Shown here: piece by piece, positions 1-7,579 of the stretch | How the letters are laid out: every line of letters begins with the position of its first letter | How positions within the stretch are numbered: the first letter of the stretch is position 1 | NCBI GenBank assembly: GCA_036265535.1 | Contig: DATAOV010000053.1 | Location: 1 to 19,962 of the forward strand | Reading direction: 5' to 3' | From: AC-32 sp036265535 | Lineage (GTDB): Bacteria; Actinomycetota; Thermoleophilia; Gaiellales; Gaiellaceae | Length of the DNA: 19,962 nt | Program-made: the position numbers and the translations under genes | The notes under the pieces: generated by a model | Seen by the model: the letters and a program-made list of their open reading frames with translations, nothing else | Told to the model about the DNA's origin: nothing | The model's database searches: none

Positions 1-408
<408 letters not shown>

Positions 409-523
409 GATCTGTCGCAGCCCATCCGAAGACGGACTGCAAACCGATCACATTGAGCTTGAGCTCAAAGTGTCTCCCATGCCGAAGCACGGGTGACGGG
501 TTTTTTAAGGCCTCGTGTCCCAA

Positions 524-541
524 GGCATCACTTGTGATGCC
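524..541. repeat. Perfect 8-bp inverted repeat in the rRNA leader
   Basis: The sequence GGCATCACTTGTGATGCC is two 8-base arms around a 2-base centre. It could be a short leader hairpin or, given the near-absent loop, a DNA-binding operator for a dimeric regulator. I recognise no specific factor. Confidence 0.6.
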
Positions 542-554
542 GCTAGAAGGTCGT

Positions 555-569
555 GCCGGCTTTGCCGGC
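555..569. repeat. GCCGGC-TTT-GCCGGC hairpin in the rRNA leader
   Basis: Two 6-base arms flank a 3-base loop. It is probably part of the secondary structure of the rRNA leader. No U-tract follows it on either strand, so it is not a terminator. Confidence 0.45.
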
Positions 570-613
570 GCGGCCGTCCTGGCACGCGAGGTCTCGGCGT
601 GATCGCACTGCTG

Positions 614-628
614 AGTTTTCAAAGACCA
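614..628 (-). promoter_or_regulatory. boxA-like antitermination site of the rRNA leader
   Basis: The minus strand reads TGGTCTTTGAAAACT. This closely resembles the actinobacterial and Bacillus rRNA leader boxA (TGTTCTTTGAAAACT type), the RNA site bound by NusB-S10 that protects rRNA transcription from premature termination. It sits about 205 bases before the mature 16S 5' end, a normal position. It is downstream of the terminator-like hairpin at 647-674, so it could not protect a transcript from that hairpin if transcription starts further upstream. Confidence 0.65.
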
Positions 629-646
629 GCGCCGTGGCCGGCGTGT

Positions 647-674
647 AAAAAAGCCTCCGACTCGCGCCAGAGGC
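647..674 (-). terminator. Rho-independent terminator, probably of tyrS
   Basis: On the minus strand GCCTCTGG, a 6-base loop and TCGGAGGC can form an 8-bp stem with two G-U pairs, followed directly by six T residues at 652-647. It lies about 128 bases after the tyrS stop and before the 16S gene, the place expected for a tyrS terminator. A candidate rRNA promoter lies upstream of it, so it might also act on rRNA transcripts (see findings). Confidence 0.65.
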
Positions 675-773
675 CTCCATAGCTCGGATCACTGTCGTAT
701 CCGTCTGCGTCCGAAGGCGCTCCTGGTCGAGGTACAGGGACGTTCTCACGCGCCGCCCGTGAGCGGCCCGGGC

Positions 774-805
774 ATGATAGCGCAAAGTTCCACGAATCGT
801 GTCAA
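774..805 (-). promoter_or_regulatory. Candidate rRNA operon promoter overlapping the tyrS stop codon
   Basis: The minus strand has a perfect -35 hexamer TTGACA at 805-800 and TATCAT, five of six matches to the -10 consensus, at 779-774. The spacer is 20 bases, longer than the usual 16-18, which lowers confidence. The TGA inside TTGACA is the tyrS stop codon. No other promoter of comparable quality is visible between tyrS and 16S. Confidence 0.4.
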
Positions 806-1950
806 GCGGGACGTAGGCGGACGAAGCGCCGCTTTCCAGCCTGGACAAGCGCCCCGCTGAGCGTGCTGCGAGGCAGATCGAGTTCGCTCACGACCTCGCC
901 GTCCACCTTTACGCCGCCCTGGGAGATGAGCCGTCGGGCCTCGCTCGTGGAGCCCACGCCGAGCGCCTCGACGAGGACTGCGGGCAGGTGTACGGGATCA
1001 CCCTCGGGCAGAGGCGCTTCAGGAACCTCCTCCGGAACTTGGCCCTCTCGGACCACGCGCGTGAAGTGGTCCTCCGCCTGCCGCGCCGCCTCCTCTCCGT
1101 GCGAGCGCTCGACGACGAACCGCGCCAGGGCCAGCTTCGCCTCGAGCGGGTCGGCGTCCTCGGGCAGCTCTCGCTCGACGACGAGCCGGTACCACTCGGG
1201 CAGGAGCGAGTCCGGCAGGCGCATGGTCCGCCCGAACATCTCCTCCGGAGGCGCCGTGAGCGGGATGTTGTTCCCGAGCGACGAGCTCATCTTGTCGCCG
1301 TCCCAGGAGACGAGGATCGGCGTCGTCAGCGCCACCTGCGGCTCGAGTCCGTAGGCCTCCATCACCTCGCGTCCTGCGAGCAGGTTGTACAGCTGGTCGG
1401 TTCCGCCCAGCTCGACGTCGGCCTCGATCGCCACCGAGTCGTAGGCCTGCATCAGCGGGTAGAGGAGCTCCGAGACCGAGATCGGCTCCTGCGCCACGTA
1501 GCGCTTAGCGAAGTCGTCGCGCTCGAGCATGCGGGCCACCGTGATCGTCCGCGCCAGCCGCACCACCTCGGCGTAGGAGAGCTTTCCCAGCCACTCGCCG
1601 TTGTAGCGCACCTCGGTCCGATCGCGATCAAGGATCACCATCGCCTGGTCGAGGTAGGTCTGCGCGTTCCGTTCGATCTCCTCGTCGCTCAACACGGGGC
1701 GCTCCGACGAACGGCCGGAGGGGTCGCCGATCCGGGTCGTGTAGTCGCCGACGATCAGGACGCCCGTGTGGCCCTCGTCCTGGAAGGCGCGCATACGCTG
1801 CAGCGGGATCCCGCGCCCCACGTGGATGTCGGGCGAGGTGACGTCGATGCCGAGCTTCACGCGCAGCGGCCGTCCGAGGGCAAGCTTCTTCTCGAGCCCT
1901 CCCTGCGGCAGCACGTCCACCGCGTTGCGAGTCAGCTCGGCGACGCCCAT
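802..1950 (-). CDS. tyrS: Tyrosyl-tRNA synthetase
   Basis: Class I aminoacyl-tRNA synthetase that charges tRNA-Tyr in the cytoplasm; 382 residues, slightly short for the bacterial family (about 400-425). Visible motifs are HVGR at residues 43-46 (HIGH signature), LIVGDYTTRIGDPSGR near 65-80, GGTDQLYN near 182-189, and KMSSS at 220-224 in place of KMSKS. An S4 RNA-binding domain covers roughly the last 60 residues. The long form of the family (COG0162) with a KMS-type loop fits better than the E. coli KFGKT type. The ATG at 1950 is chosen because it begins the conserved frame and lies just after a -10-like TAGACT. The gap to the divergent PBP gene is only 38 bases, leaving no room for a T-box leader. 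The stop codon is embedded in a putative rRNA promoter. Confidence 0.96.
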   Translation of the reverse strand: MGVAELTRNAVDVLPQGGLEKKLALGRPLRVKLGIDVTSPDIHVGRGIPLQRMRAFQDEGHTGVLIVGDYTTRIGDPSGRSSERPVLSDEEIERNAQTYLDQAMVILDRDRTEVRYNGEWLGKLSYAEVVRLARTITVARMLERDDFAKRYVAQEPISVSELLYPLMQAYDSVAIEADVELGGTDQLYNLLAGREVMEAYGLEPQVALTTPILVSWDGDKMSSSLGNNIPLTAPPEEMFGRTMRLPDSLLPEWYRLVVERELPEDADPLEAKLALARFVVERSHGEEAARQAEDHFTRVVREGQVPEEVPEAPLPEGDPVHLPAVLVEALGVGSTSEARRLISQGGVKVDGEVVSELDLPRSTLSGALVQAGKRRFVRLRPA

Positions 1951-1988
1951 GTGCGGGGCGAGTCTATAGCTACAATCCTGCGGTTCTC
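1951..1988. promoter_or_regulatory. Divergent promoter between tyrS and the PBP gene
   Basis: The whole 38-base gap is one near-palindromic promoter patch. On the plus strand TACAAT lies at 1971-1976, 13 bases from the PBP GTG. On the minus strand TAGACT lies at 1966-1961 (or TATAGA at 1968-1963), 11 bases from the tyrS ATG. Predicted starts near 1983 (plus) and 1954 (minus) leave leaders of only about 4-6 bases. Neither gene has a Shine-Dalgarno sequence. No clear -35 box is seen, and each -35 would fall near the other gene's start codon. Confidence 0.55.
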
Positions 1989-4424
1989 GTGCCGCGTACC
2001 GGCCCCCCGCAGGCGTCCAACAAGCCGCGGCGCAGGATCCGCAAGCTGCGCCTGTTCGGCCTCCTCCTGATCCTCTTGGTGCTCGGGTCGCTCTCGTTCA
2101 CCTTCGGGCTGGTGACGTCGATCGCGAGCGAGATCCCGTCCCTCGACCCGGCACGGCTCCAGCAGCGGGAGGTTGACGGCTACGTCTACGACTCGAAGGG
2201 CGAGCGAATCCTCGCCGTTCTGCGCGGCTCGCAGAGCCGGATCCTCGTGCCCTCCGACAAGATCGCGCCGCTGATGAAGCAGGCGATCGTCGCGATCGAG
2301 GACAAGCGCTTCTACGAGCACCGCGGGGTCGACGTCCACGGGATCATGCGCGCGGTCTGGCAGGACCTGCGCAACAAGCGCGTCGTCGAGGGCGGCTCGA
2401 CCATCACGCAGCAGTTCGTCAAGAACACGTACGTGAAGAGCCAGCGCTCGATCGGGCGGAAGCTGAAGGAGGCCGCGCTCGCGTGGCAGCTCGAGCAACG
2501 CTGGTCGAAGGACCGGATCCTGACCGCGTACCTGAACACGATCTACTTCGGAAACGGCGCGTACGGCATCCAGCAGGCGGCGCTGACCTACTTCCATCAC
2601 CCGGCGAAGGACCTCCGGCTGGCCGAGGTGGCGCTCCTGGCGGGGATTCCGAGCGATCCAGCCCGGTACGACCCGGTGACCAACCCCCGCGCCGCTCGCG
2701 AACGGCGCGACGTCGTCCTGCGGGCGATGCTCGACCAGGGCGACATCACCTACCACGACTACGCGAGCGCCACCAACGCGCGGCTACCGCAGGCCGAGGA
2801 CGTGCACCTCTCCGGCAAGCGGGGGCCGGCACCTTACTTCACCAACTACGTGGAGCAGCAGCTGATCGACCGCTACGGCTCCGGTCGAGTGTTCGGCGGC
2901 GGCCTGCGCGTACGGACGACGATCGACCTGAACGTCCAGCGCTTCGCGCGGCAGGCGATCACGAAGTGGCTGACCGACCCGAACGGCCCCTCGGCGGCCC
3001 TGGTCGCCGTCGACCCGCGCAACGGCAAGGTGCTGGCGATGATCGGCGGCAACAACTACCGCAAGAGCCAGTTCAACCTCGCCGTCCAGGGCGAGCGCCA
3101 GCCCGGCTCCTCCTTCAAGCCGTTCGTGCTCGCGACCGCCCTGCGGGAGGGAATCTCGCCCGACACCACGTTCGTGTCCGGCCCGGTCCAGATTCCGCTC
3201 GGCGACAAGGTCTGGTATGTGCACAACTACGAGAACTCCGACCTCGGCCGGATCTCGCTCGCGAGCGCGACCGAGTTCTCGGACAACACCGTGTACGCGC
3301 AGCTGACCCAGCTCGTCGGACCGGCGGCCATCGTCCGCACGGCGAGGCGGCTCGGGATCACGAGCCCGTTGAAGAAGTACTTCGCGATCGGGCTCGGCGC
3401 CGAAGCGGTCAACCCGCTCGAGATGGCCCGCGCCTTCTCGACCTTCGCGAACCAGGGGCGACGGATCGACGGCGCGGTCTTCGGCAACCGTCCGCGTGCG
3501 ATCTCGGTGGTGCGCAACGAGACTGGGCGCATCGTCGACGACAACCGCGCCATCCAGCGGCCCGTTCTGACCGAGAACACCGCTGCACTCGTCACCTCCC
3601 TGCTGCACAACGTCGTCACCGGAGGCACGGGCCGTCAGGCGCAGCTCTCCGACGGTCGTCCGGTCGCCGGCAAGACCGGGACGACGGAGAACTACGGCGA
3701 CGCCTGGTTCGTCGGCTACACACCGCAGCTCGTCACTGCCGTCTGGGTCGGTTACCCGAACACGCTGCGCCCGATGCTGACCGAGTACCACGGCGACGCG
3801 GTCGCAGGCGGAACCTTCCCGGCGCTGATCTGGAAGAGCTTCATGGAGCGCGCGCTTGGCTACCTGCACGACGAGCCGCAGGACTTCCCGTCGCTCTCAC
3901 TCCCCTATTCGGTGACGAGAAACGTCGTCTACCGGAACGGACAGCTCGAGCTCGACAACGGGAACTGCAACAGCACGAGGCAGCTCCTGTACTTCGCAGG
4001 CCAAGGGCCCGCGCGCACGGCTAACTGCAAGGTTAACGAGGTCGACGTGCCGCGGCTGATCGGGCAGACCGTCGCCCAGGCGAACGTGCGCCTCGCCGCG
4101 CAGCCGCTCACGGCGCAGTACGTCTACGAGCCGGCGAAGCCGCGACAGCGGCTCGGCATCGTCCTGCGCCAGTACCCGGCCCGCGGCACGCTCTCCTCGT
4201 ACGGCAAGGTCACGCTCGTTCTGCCGAAGGCGCTGCACGGGGTCGTGCCGCGGCTGGTCGGCCTCAGGCTCGCGCGTGCCCAGGCCAGGCTCGAGCGACT
4301 CCACCTCAAGTGGCGGGTCAGCGGCCACCCGCCGCCCGGAGCGAAGGTGATCGCGCAGAGCCCCGGCCCGCGCAGAGCCGCCAAGCCCGGGCTCGTCGTC
4401 ACGCTGGTCGTAAAGGGCGGCTGA
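1989..4424 (+). CDS. Class A penicillin-binding protein with PASTA repeats (PBP1a/PonA type)
   Basis: Bifunctional murein synthase that polymerises lipid II and cross-links peptidoglycan outside the membrane; 811 residues. A basic N-terminus and one membrane segment (about 22-44) anchor it. The GT51 glycosyltransferase has EDKRFYEHRG with catalytic Glu104, EGGSTITQQ from 134, and a RILTAYLN motif. The transpeptidase has SSFK with nucleophile Ser374, SDN at 431-433 and KTG at 562-564. Two PASTA repeats follow (about 684-746 and 748-811), each starting with a VPRL motif. Such repeats can bind muropeptides or beta-lactams and occur in actinobacterial PBPs such as mycobacterial PonA2. All catalytic motifs are intact. 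It starts at a GTG without a ribosome-binding site, close to a TACAAT box. Its last 26 bases overlap the convergent DNA glycosylase gene. Confidence 0.95.
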   Translation: MPRTGPPQASNKPRRRIRKLRLFGLLLILLVLGSLSFTFGLVTSIASEIPSLDPARLQQREVDGYVYDSKGERILAVLRGSQSRILVPSDKIAPLMKQAIVAIEDKRFYEHRGVDVHGIMRAVWQDLRNKRVVEGGSTITQQFVKNTYVKSQRSIGRKLKEAALAWQLEQRWSKDRILTAYLNTIYFGNGAYGIQQAALTYFHHPAKDLRLAEVALLAGIPSDPARYDPVTNPRAARERRDVVLRAMLDQGDITYHDYASATNARLPQAEDVHLSGKRGPAPYFTNYVEQQLIDRYGSGRVFGGGLRVRTTIDLNVQRFARQAITKWLTDPNGPSAALVAVDPRNGKVLAMIGGNNYRKSQFNLAVQGERQPGSSFKPFVLATALREGISPDTTFVSGPVQIPLGDKVWYVHNYENSDLGRISLASATEFSDNTVYAQLTQLVGPAAIVRTARRLGITSPLKKYFAIGLGAEAVNPLEMARAFSTFANQGRRIDGAVFGNRPRAISVVRNETGRIVDDNRAIQRPVLTENTAALVTSLLHNVVTGGTGRQAQLSDGRPVAGKTGTTENYGDAWFVGYTPQLVTAVWVGYPNTLRPMLTEYHGDAVAGGTFPALIWKSFMERALGYLHDEPQDFPSLSLPYSVTRNVVYRNGQLELDNGNCNSTRQLLYFAGQGPARTANCKVNEVDVPRLIGQTVAQANVRLAAQPLTAQYVYEPAKPRQRLGIVLRQYPARGTLSSYGKVTLVLPKALHGVVPRLVGLRLARAQARLERLHLKWRVSGHPPPGAKVIAQSPGPRRAAKPGLVVTLVVKGG

Positions 4425-4950
4425 GGAAGCGCGAGCCCGCCTCGGCGTAGCGCCACGGCAGCTCGGCGGCGCGGGTGATCCCCACGCGCGCGCCCGCGAG
4501 AACCTCGACCGGCCCTTTCCGTCCATGCAGCGCGAAGGGCGGGCGATCGAGCGAGAGGCCGTCGTGTTCGCCCGTGATCGCCAGCGCCTGGCAGAGCCGG
4601 CCGGGCCCGCTCGCCAGCAAGCGCAGGTCCTCGAGCCCTCGCCGCGCTCGCATCTCGTCGAGGCCCTCCGTCGGTTCGAGCGCGCGCACCAGCACAGCGC
4701 TCGGGATTCCTTCGCCCTCGCAGACGAGGTTCAGGCACCAGTGGATCCCGTACGACCGATAGACGTACGCGCGCCCTGGCGGGCCGAACATCGAGGCGTT
4801 GCGCCGGGTGAGGCCGCCGTAGCCGTGGCTCGCCGGGTCCTCGCGGTCGTAGGCCTCGACCTCGACGATCCGCCCGCCCACCCCGTCGACCAGCAACGTT
4901 ACGCCGATCAGCTCGGGCGCGACCTCGTGGACACTGCGGGCGAAGTTCAC
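4399..4950 (-). CDS. DNA-3-methyladenine glycosylase, AAG/MPG family
   Basis: Monofunctional base-excision enzyme that removes 3-methyladenine, hypoxanthine and similar alkylated purines; 183 residues, normal for the bacterial form. The hallmark VEVEAY contains the probable catalytic Glu32 and Tyr34, aligning with human AAG Glu125 and Tyr127. NASMFGPPGRAYVY and YGIHWCLN follow, and a SGPGRLCQAL block lies near residue 115. The open frame extends further upstream, but the family N-terminus and a four-base GTGA overlap with the MFS stop codon make GTG 4950 the start, with likely translational coupling. The 3' end overlaps the convergent PBP gene by 26 bases. No terminator is visible between them. 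Confidence 0.92.
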   Translation of the reverse strand: MNFARSVHEVAPELIGVTLLVDGVGGRIVEVEAYDREDPASHGYGGLTRRNASMFGPPGRAYVYRSYGIHWCLNLVCEGEGIPSAVLVRALEPTEGLDEMRARRGLEDLRLLASGPGRLCQALAITGEHDGLSLDRPPFALHGRKGPVEVLAGARVGITRAAELPWRYAEAGSRFLSRPLRPA

Positions 4951-6200
4951 GCCTCGGGCTCCCGGGCGTCGTAGCGCAGGAGAGCCGGGACGGCTGCCGC
5001 GACCAGCACCGTGCCGACGACCGAGAGGATCCCGCCGGAGACGATCGAGAAGCGGAGACTCGTAGCTGCTGCGACCGCGCCGGCCTCCACGTTGCCGAGC
5101 GAAGGCGCGCTTGCGACCTGGGCGAACTCGATCCCGGTGACGCGACCGCGCATCTCGTCCGGGGTGGAATTCAAAACGATCACGCTGCGCAGGATGGCGC
5201 TGACGTAGTCGGCCGCGCCCGCCAGCGCCAGCATCACGAGTGCGAGCCAGAGCGCATTCGCAAAGCCGAAGAGAACGAGCGCGATCCCCCAGCACGAGGC
5301 GGCCGCGACCACGCCGAGCCCCTGTCGCTTCACGTGGCCGGTCCAGCCGGAGACGAGCGAGGCCAGCAGCGCGCCGATGTACGGCGCCGCGTAGAGCAGC
5401 CCGACGATTCGGGCGCCTCCGCCGTAGTGCTCACCGATCGCGGGGAACAGCGCCATCGGCATCCCGAAGATCATCGCGTTCGTGTCCACGAGGAAGATCC
5501 CGAGCAGGATCGGGCGGCTCCAGACGTAGCGGAAGCCGTCCGCCATCGCCTTCACGCTCGCGCGCTCTGCGCCTTCGGCCGGCGGGAGCGGCGGCAGCAG
5601 CCAGAGTGCGATCAACGAGGCCGCGAAGGTGCCGACGTCGATCAGGTAGGTCGTGGTCAGGCCGACGAACGAGATCAGCACGCCCGCGAGCACCGGCCCT
5701 GCGGCCGCGGCGAAGTTCGAGTAGATCCCCTCGAGCGCCGAGGCGGCCGCGATCTGATCCTCGGGGACGATCCGCGGCAGCAGCGACCGCAGCGCTGGTG
5801 TGCCCAGGCTGAAGGCGGTCGTGCCCAGGGTCAGGAGGACGTAGAGCGCCCAGACCCGGGGATTGGGCAGCGCGGCGTTGACGGCCAGCAGGACCGAGAC
5901 GAACACGAACGCGACCTCGGTCTGCAGGAGCAGTCTCCGCCGGTCGACTGCGTCGGCGAGCGTGCCGCCGACGAGCGGGACGCAGACGAGTGGGACGAGC
6001 GTGCAGAAGCCCAGGAGCCCGACCGCGAGCGTCGAGTGGGTGAGCTGGAAGACCTGGTACGGGATCGCGACGAAGGTCAGCTCGCCGCCGATCACAGAGA
6101 TCATCTGGCCGATCCACAACCGCCGGAAAGCCGGCGACTCCCGCAACGGCCGCGTGTCGAGCCTCGCCCGGCCGAGGTAGCCGAGGATGCCGGGACGCAC
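4947..6200 (-). CDS. MFS transporter, EntS-like (MFS_3)
   Basis: Membrane transporter of 417 residues with about 12 hydrophobic segments. The N-terminal FRRLWIGQMISVIGGELTFV block is typical of the MFS_3/EntS exporter group, which includes enterobactin and macrolide exporters. A GTLADAVDRRRLL loop between helices 2 and 3 matches the MFS signature (DxxxRR). Substrate cannot be told from sequence. The start is taken as GTG 6200. There is no good Shine-Dalgarno, and the same frame is open back to the previous gene's stop, so a few extra N-terminal residues are possible. It probably shares a transcript with the upstream RemA-like gene (63-base gap) and is coupled to the glycosylase downstream through the GTGA overlap. 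Confidence 0.88.
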   Translation of the reverse strand: MRPGILGYLGRARLDTRPLRESPAFRRLWIGQMISVIGGELTFVAIPYQVFQLTHSTLAVGLLGFCTLVPLVCVPLVGGTLADAVDRRRLLLQTEVAFVFVSVLLAVNAALPNPRVWALYVLLTLGTTAFSLGTPALRSLLPRIVPEDQIAAASALEGIYSNFAAAAGPVLAGVLISFVGLTTTYLIDVGTFAASLIALWLLPPLPPAEGAERASVKAMADGFRYVWSRPILLGIFLVDTNAMIFGMPMALFPAIGEHYGGGARIVGLLYAAPYIGALLASLVSGWTGHVKRQGLGVVAAASCWGIALVLFGFANALWLALVMLALAGAADYVSAILRSVIVLNSTPDEMRGRVTGIEFAQVASAPSLGNVEAGAVAAATSLRFSIVSGGILSVVGTVLVAAAVPALLRYDAREPEA

Positions 6201-6263
6201 CGCACCGGCTACCGGCTCTTCCGCCAGGTCGGCGGGATCGGGCTGGCGCGGCTCGCTCAGGTC

Positions 6264-6617
6264 CTAGAAGAGCTTCTCGCCCTCGTCGGGGCGGGCGGTC
6301 GCTTCGAGCAGGCGGCGGGCGCGACGCCCGAGGTCGGGCAGGTCGACCTTGCCGCTCTGCGACTGCTCCGCCAGTCGCTGCGCGAGGTCGAGCGCGTCGT
6401 CGAGGAGCGGCTTGCCGACCGCGGTCTCCTGGCCCATGTCAGCGAGGATCGTCCGCTCGGTGCGCGAAGCCACGATCGGCTCGGCGACGCCCTCGACCCA
6501 GACGAGCGTCCGCCTGCCGTGACCGCGCCGCTCGTCGCGGATCGGCTCGACCGCGTAGATCTTGTCCGCGCGCGCGTACTTGCCGAAGCCGAGGAAGACC
6601 ATCCGCTGCCCGTTCAC
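6264..6617 (-). CDS. Small protein with a RemA/DUF370-like N-terminal half
   Basis: 117 residues from GTG 6617. Residues about 7-60 (FLGFGKYARADKIYAVEPI ... GRRTLVWV ... PIVASRTERTILADM) resemble by eye the DUF370/RemA fold, whose hallmarks are a GFG turn, A-x-R/K-I, GRRT, and a final strand with a polar tail. RemA is a DNA-binding regulator in Bacillus. A charged C-terminal extension (about 65-117: DLAQRLAEQ ... RRARRLLEA) is not part of classical RemA. The assignment is pattern recognition only, and DNA binding is inferred. GTG 6617 is chosen over ATG 6602 because a CATAAT box ends exactly 7 bases upstream of it, predicting a leaderless mRNA. It is divergent from the lipoprotein gene and leads into the MFS gene. 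Confidence 0.55.
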   Translation of the reverse strand: MNGQRMVFLGFGKYARADKIYAVEPIRDERRGHGRRTLVWVEGVAEPIVASRTERTILADMGQETAVGKPLLDDALDLAQRLAEQSQSGKVDLPDLGRRARRLLEATARPDEGEKLF

Positions 6618-6655
6618 AGGCCGATTATGAAGGCGCCGCCGCGTAGGCTGCTTGC
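6618..6655. promoter_or_regulatory. Divergent promoter giving two predicted leaderless mRNAs
   Basis: The 38-base gap contains CATAAT on the minus strand at 6629-6624 and TAGGCT on the plus strand at 6644-6649. In both directions the last T of the -10 box is exactly 7 bases from the G of the GTG start (6617 and 6656), the canonical distance from -10 to the transcription start. No Shine-Dalgarno or convincing -35 is present on either side. Confidence 0.6.
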
Positions 6656-7579
6656 GTGCGTCTCGTCCTTTGCGGCATTGCGGCCTGCCTGTTGCTCGTC
6701 GCCACCGGCTGCGGCGGCTCGAGCGAGCAGTCCCAGTCGCCGGCCCGCAGTCCGTTCGCCTACGACTCCGCGCGGCCGCTGCGGTTCGTCGATCGCGGGC
6801 GCGTGAACACCCGCTACCCGATCGCGATCCACGACGTCTCGTACACGGCAGGGCGCGATCGGATCGCCGCCTTTCTCGTGCTGCCACCGAGCGGCGGCAA
6901 GCGTCTGCCCGCGGTGATCTACGTGCACGGTTCCGGCGGAGATCGCAAACAGCTCGTCGTGCCTGCGACCTGGCTCGCCTCGCGACACACGGTCGGGCTC
7001 GTGATCACCGCGCCTTCGGCCACGGCGCCTGCGCCGGCGGGCGGCTCGCCGAATGCCGAGCTCCGCCGGCAAGCCCGGCTCGAGGAGCGCGACGTGATCG
7101 CCGTCCGCCGGGGGATCGATCTCCTCCGGGGGCGGGCTGACGTCGACCCAAGCCGGATCGGGTACGTGGGCTGGAGCGCGGGAGCGCGCACCGGCGCGAT
7201 CGTCGCAGGCGTCGAGCCGCGTCTTCGCACGGTGGTGCTGATGTCCGGCGGGGCTACCCCGATCTCGTCGTATGCAGCCCGCGCCCCTGCCTCGCTGAGG
7301 CCGGCGATCCGCCGTTACCTGGGCGCCGTCGACCCCCTGCGCTACGTACCGCGCGCGACCGGATCCGCGCTCTTGCTCCAGGACGGCCGGCGCGACCAGA
7401 TCGTTCCACGGTCGGCGCTCGACGCGCTTGCCCACGCCGCGCCCAGTGGCACGAGCGTTCGCTGGTACGACGCCGATCACGGGCTGAACGCGAAGGCCTA
7501 CCACGACCAGCTGGTCTGGCTCGCGCAGAAGCTCCAGCTCAGCGGCGCGCGGGTAAAGGGAGCCCTGACCGGTCCGTAG
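6656..7579 (+). CDS. Alpha/beta-hydrolase lipoprotein (dienelactone hydrolase/esterase-like)
   Basis: Predicted surface lipoprotein of 307 residues. A hydrophobic signal ends in the lipobox VATGC with Cys19. The fold is an alpha/beta hydrolase: oxyanion-hole HGSGG near residues 91-95, nucleophile elbow GWSAG with Ser174, acid Asp247 in GRRDQIVP, and base His275 in DADHGL. The order and spacing fit a complete catalytic triad. The closest general type is the dienelactone hydrolase or acetyl-xylan-esterase-like group; substrate is unknown. GTG 6656 is preferred because the signal peptide begins there and TAGGCT ends 7 bases upstream. Its TAG stop abuts the stop codon of the convergent aminotransferase. 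Confidence 0.85.
   Translation: MRLVLCGIAACLLLVATGCGGSSEQSQSPARSPFAYDSARPLRFVDRGRVNTRYPIAIHDVSYTAGRDRIAAFLVLPPSGGKRLPAVIYVHGSGGDRKQLVVPATWLASRHTVGLVITAPSATAPAPAGGSPNAELRRQARLEERDVIAVRRGIDLLRGRADVDPSRIGYVGWSAGARTGAIVAGVEPRLRTVVLMSGGATPISSYAARAPASLRPAIRRYLGAVDPLRYVPRATGSALLLQDGRRDQIVPRSALDALAHAAPSGTSVRWYDADHGLNAKAYHDQLVWLAQKLQLSGARVKGALTGP

Larger units (their letters stand above)
409..646 (-). other. 16S rRNA transcribed leader
   Basis: This stretch between the last terminator-like hairpin and the mature 16S 5' end has no convincing protein-coding frame. It holds a boxA-like antitermination site, two short perfect hairpins (listed separately), an A-rich patch near 501-506 on the plus strand, and a TTGAGC/GCTCAA repeat around 454-469. 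The leader is expected to pair with sequence downstream of 16S to form the RNase III processing stem, but that partner lies outside the window. Confidence 0.7.

Noticed and set aside
1951..1988. T-box leader for tyrS
   Set aside because: Only 38 bases separate tyrS from the divergent gene, far too few for a T-box, and no T-box consensus is present.
988..2070. Long plus-strand open frame (360 codons) opposite tyrS
   Set aside because: It is antisense to a clear TyrRS gene, Arg/Leu/Val-rich with no recognisable domain. It is an expected artefact of high GC.
5334..6806. 490-codon plus-strand open frame opposite the MFS and RemA-like genes
   Set aside because: Low-complexity Arg/Glu/Asp-rich translation with no motif; complementary to well-supported genes.
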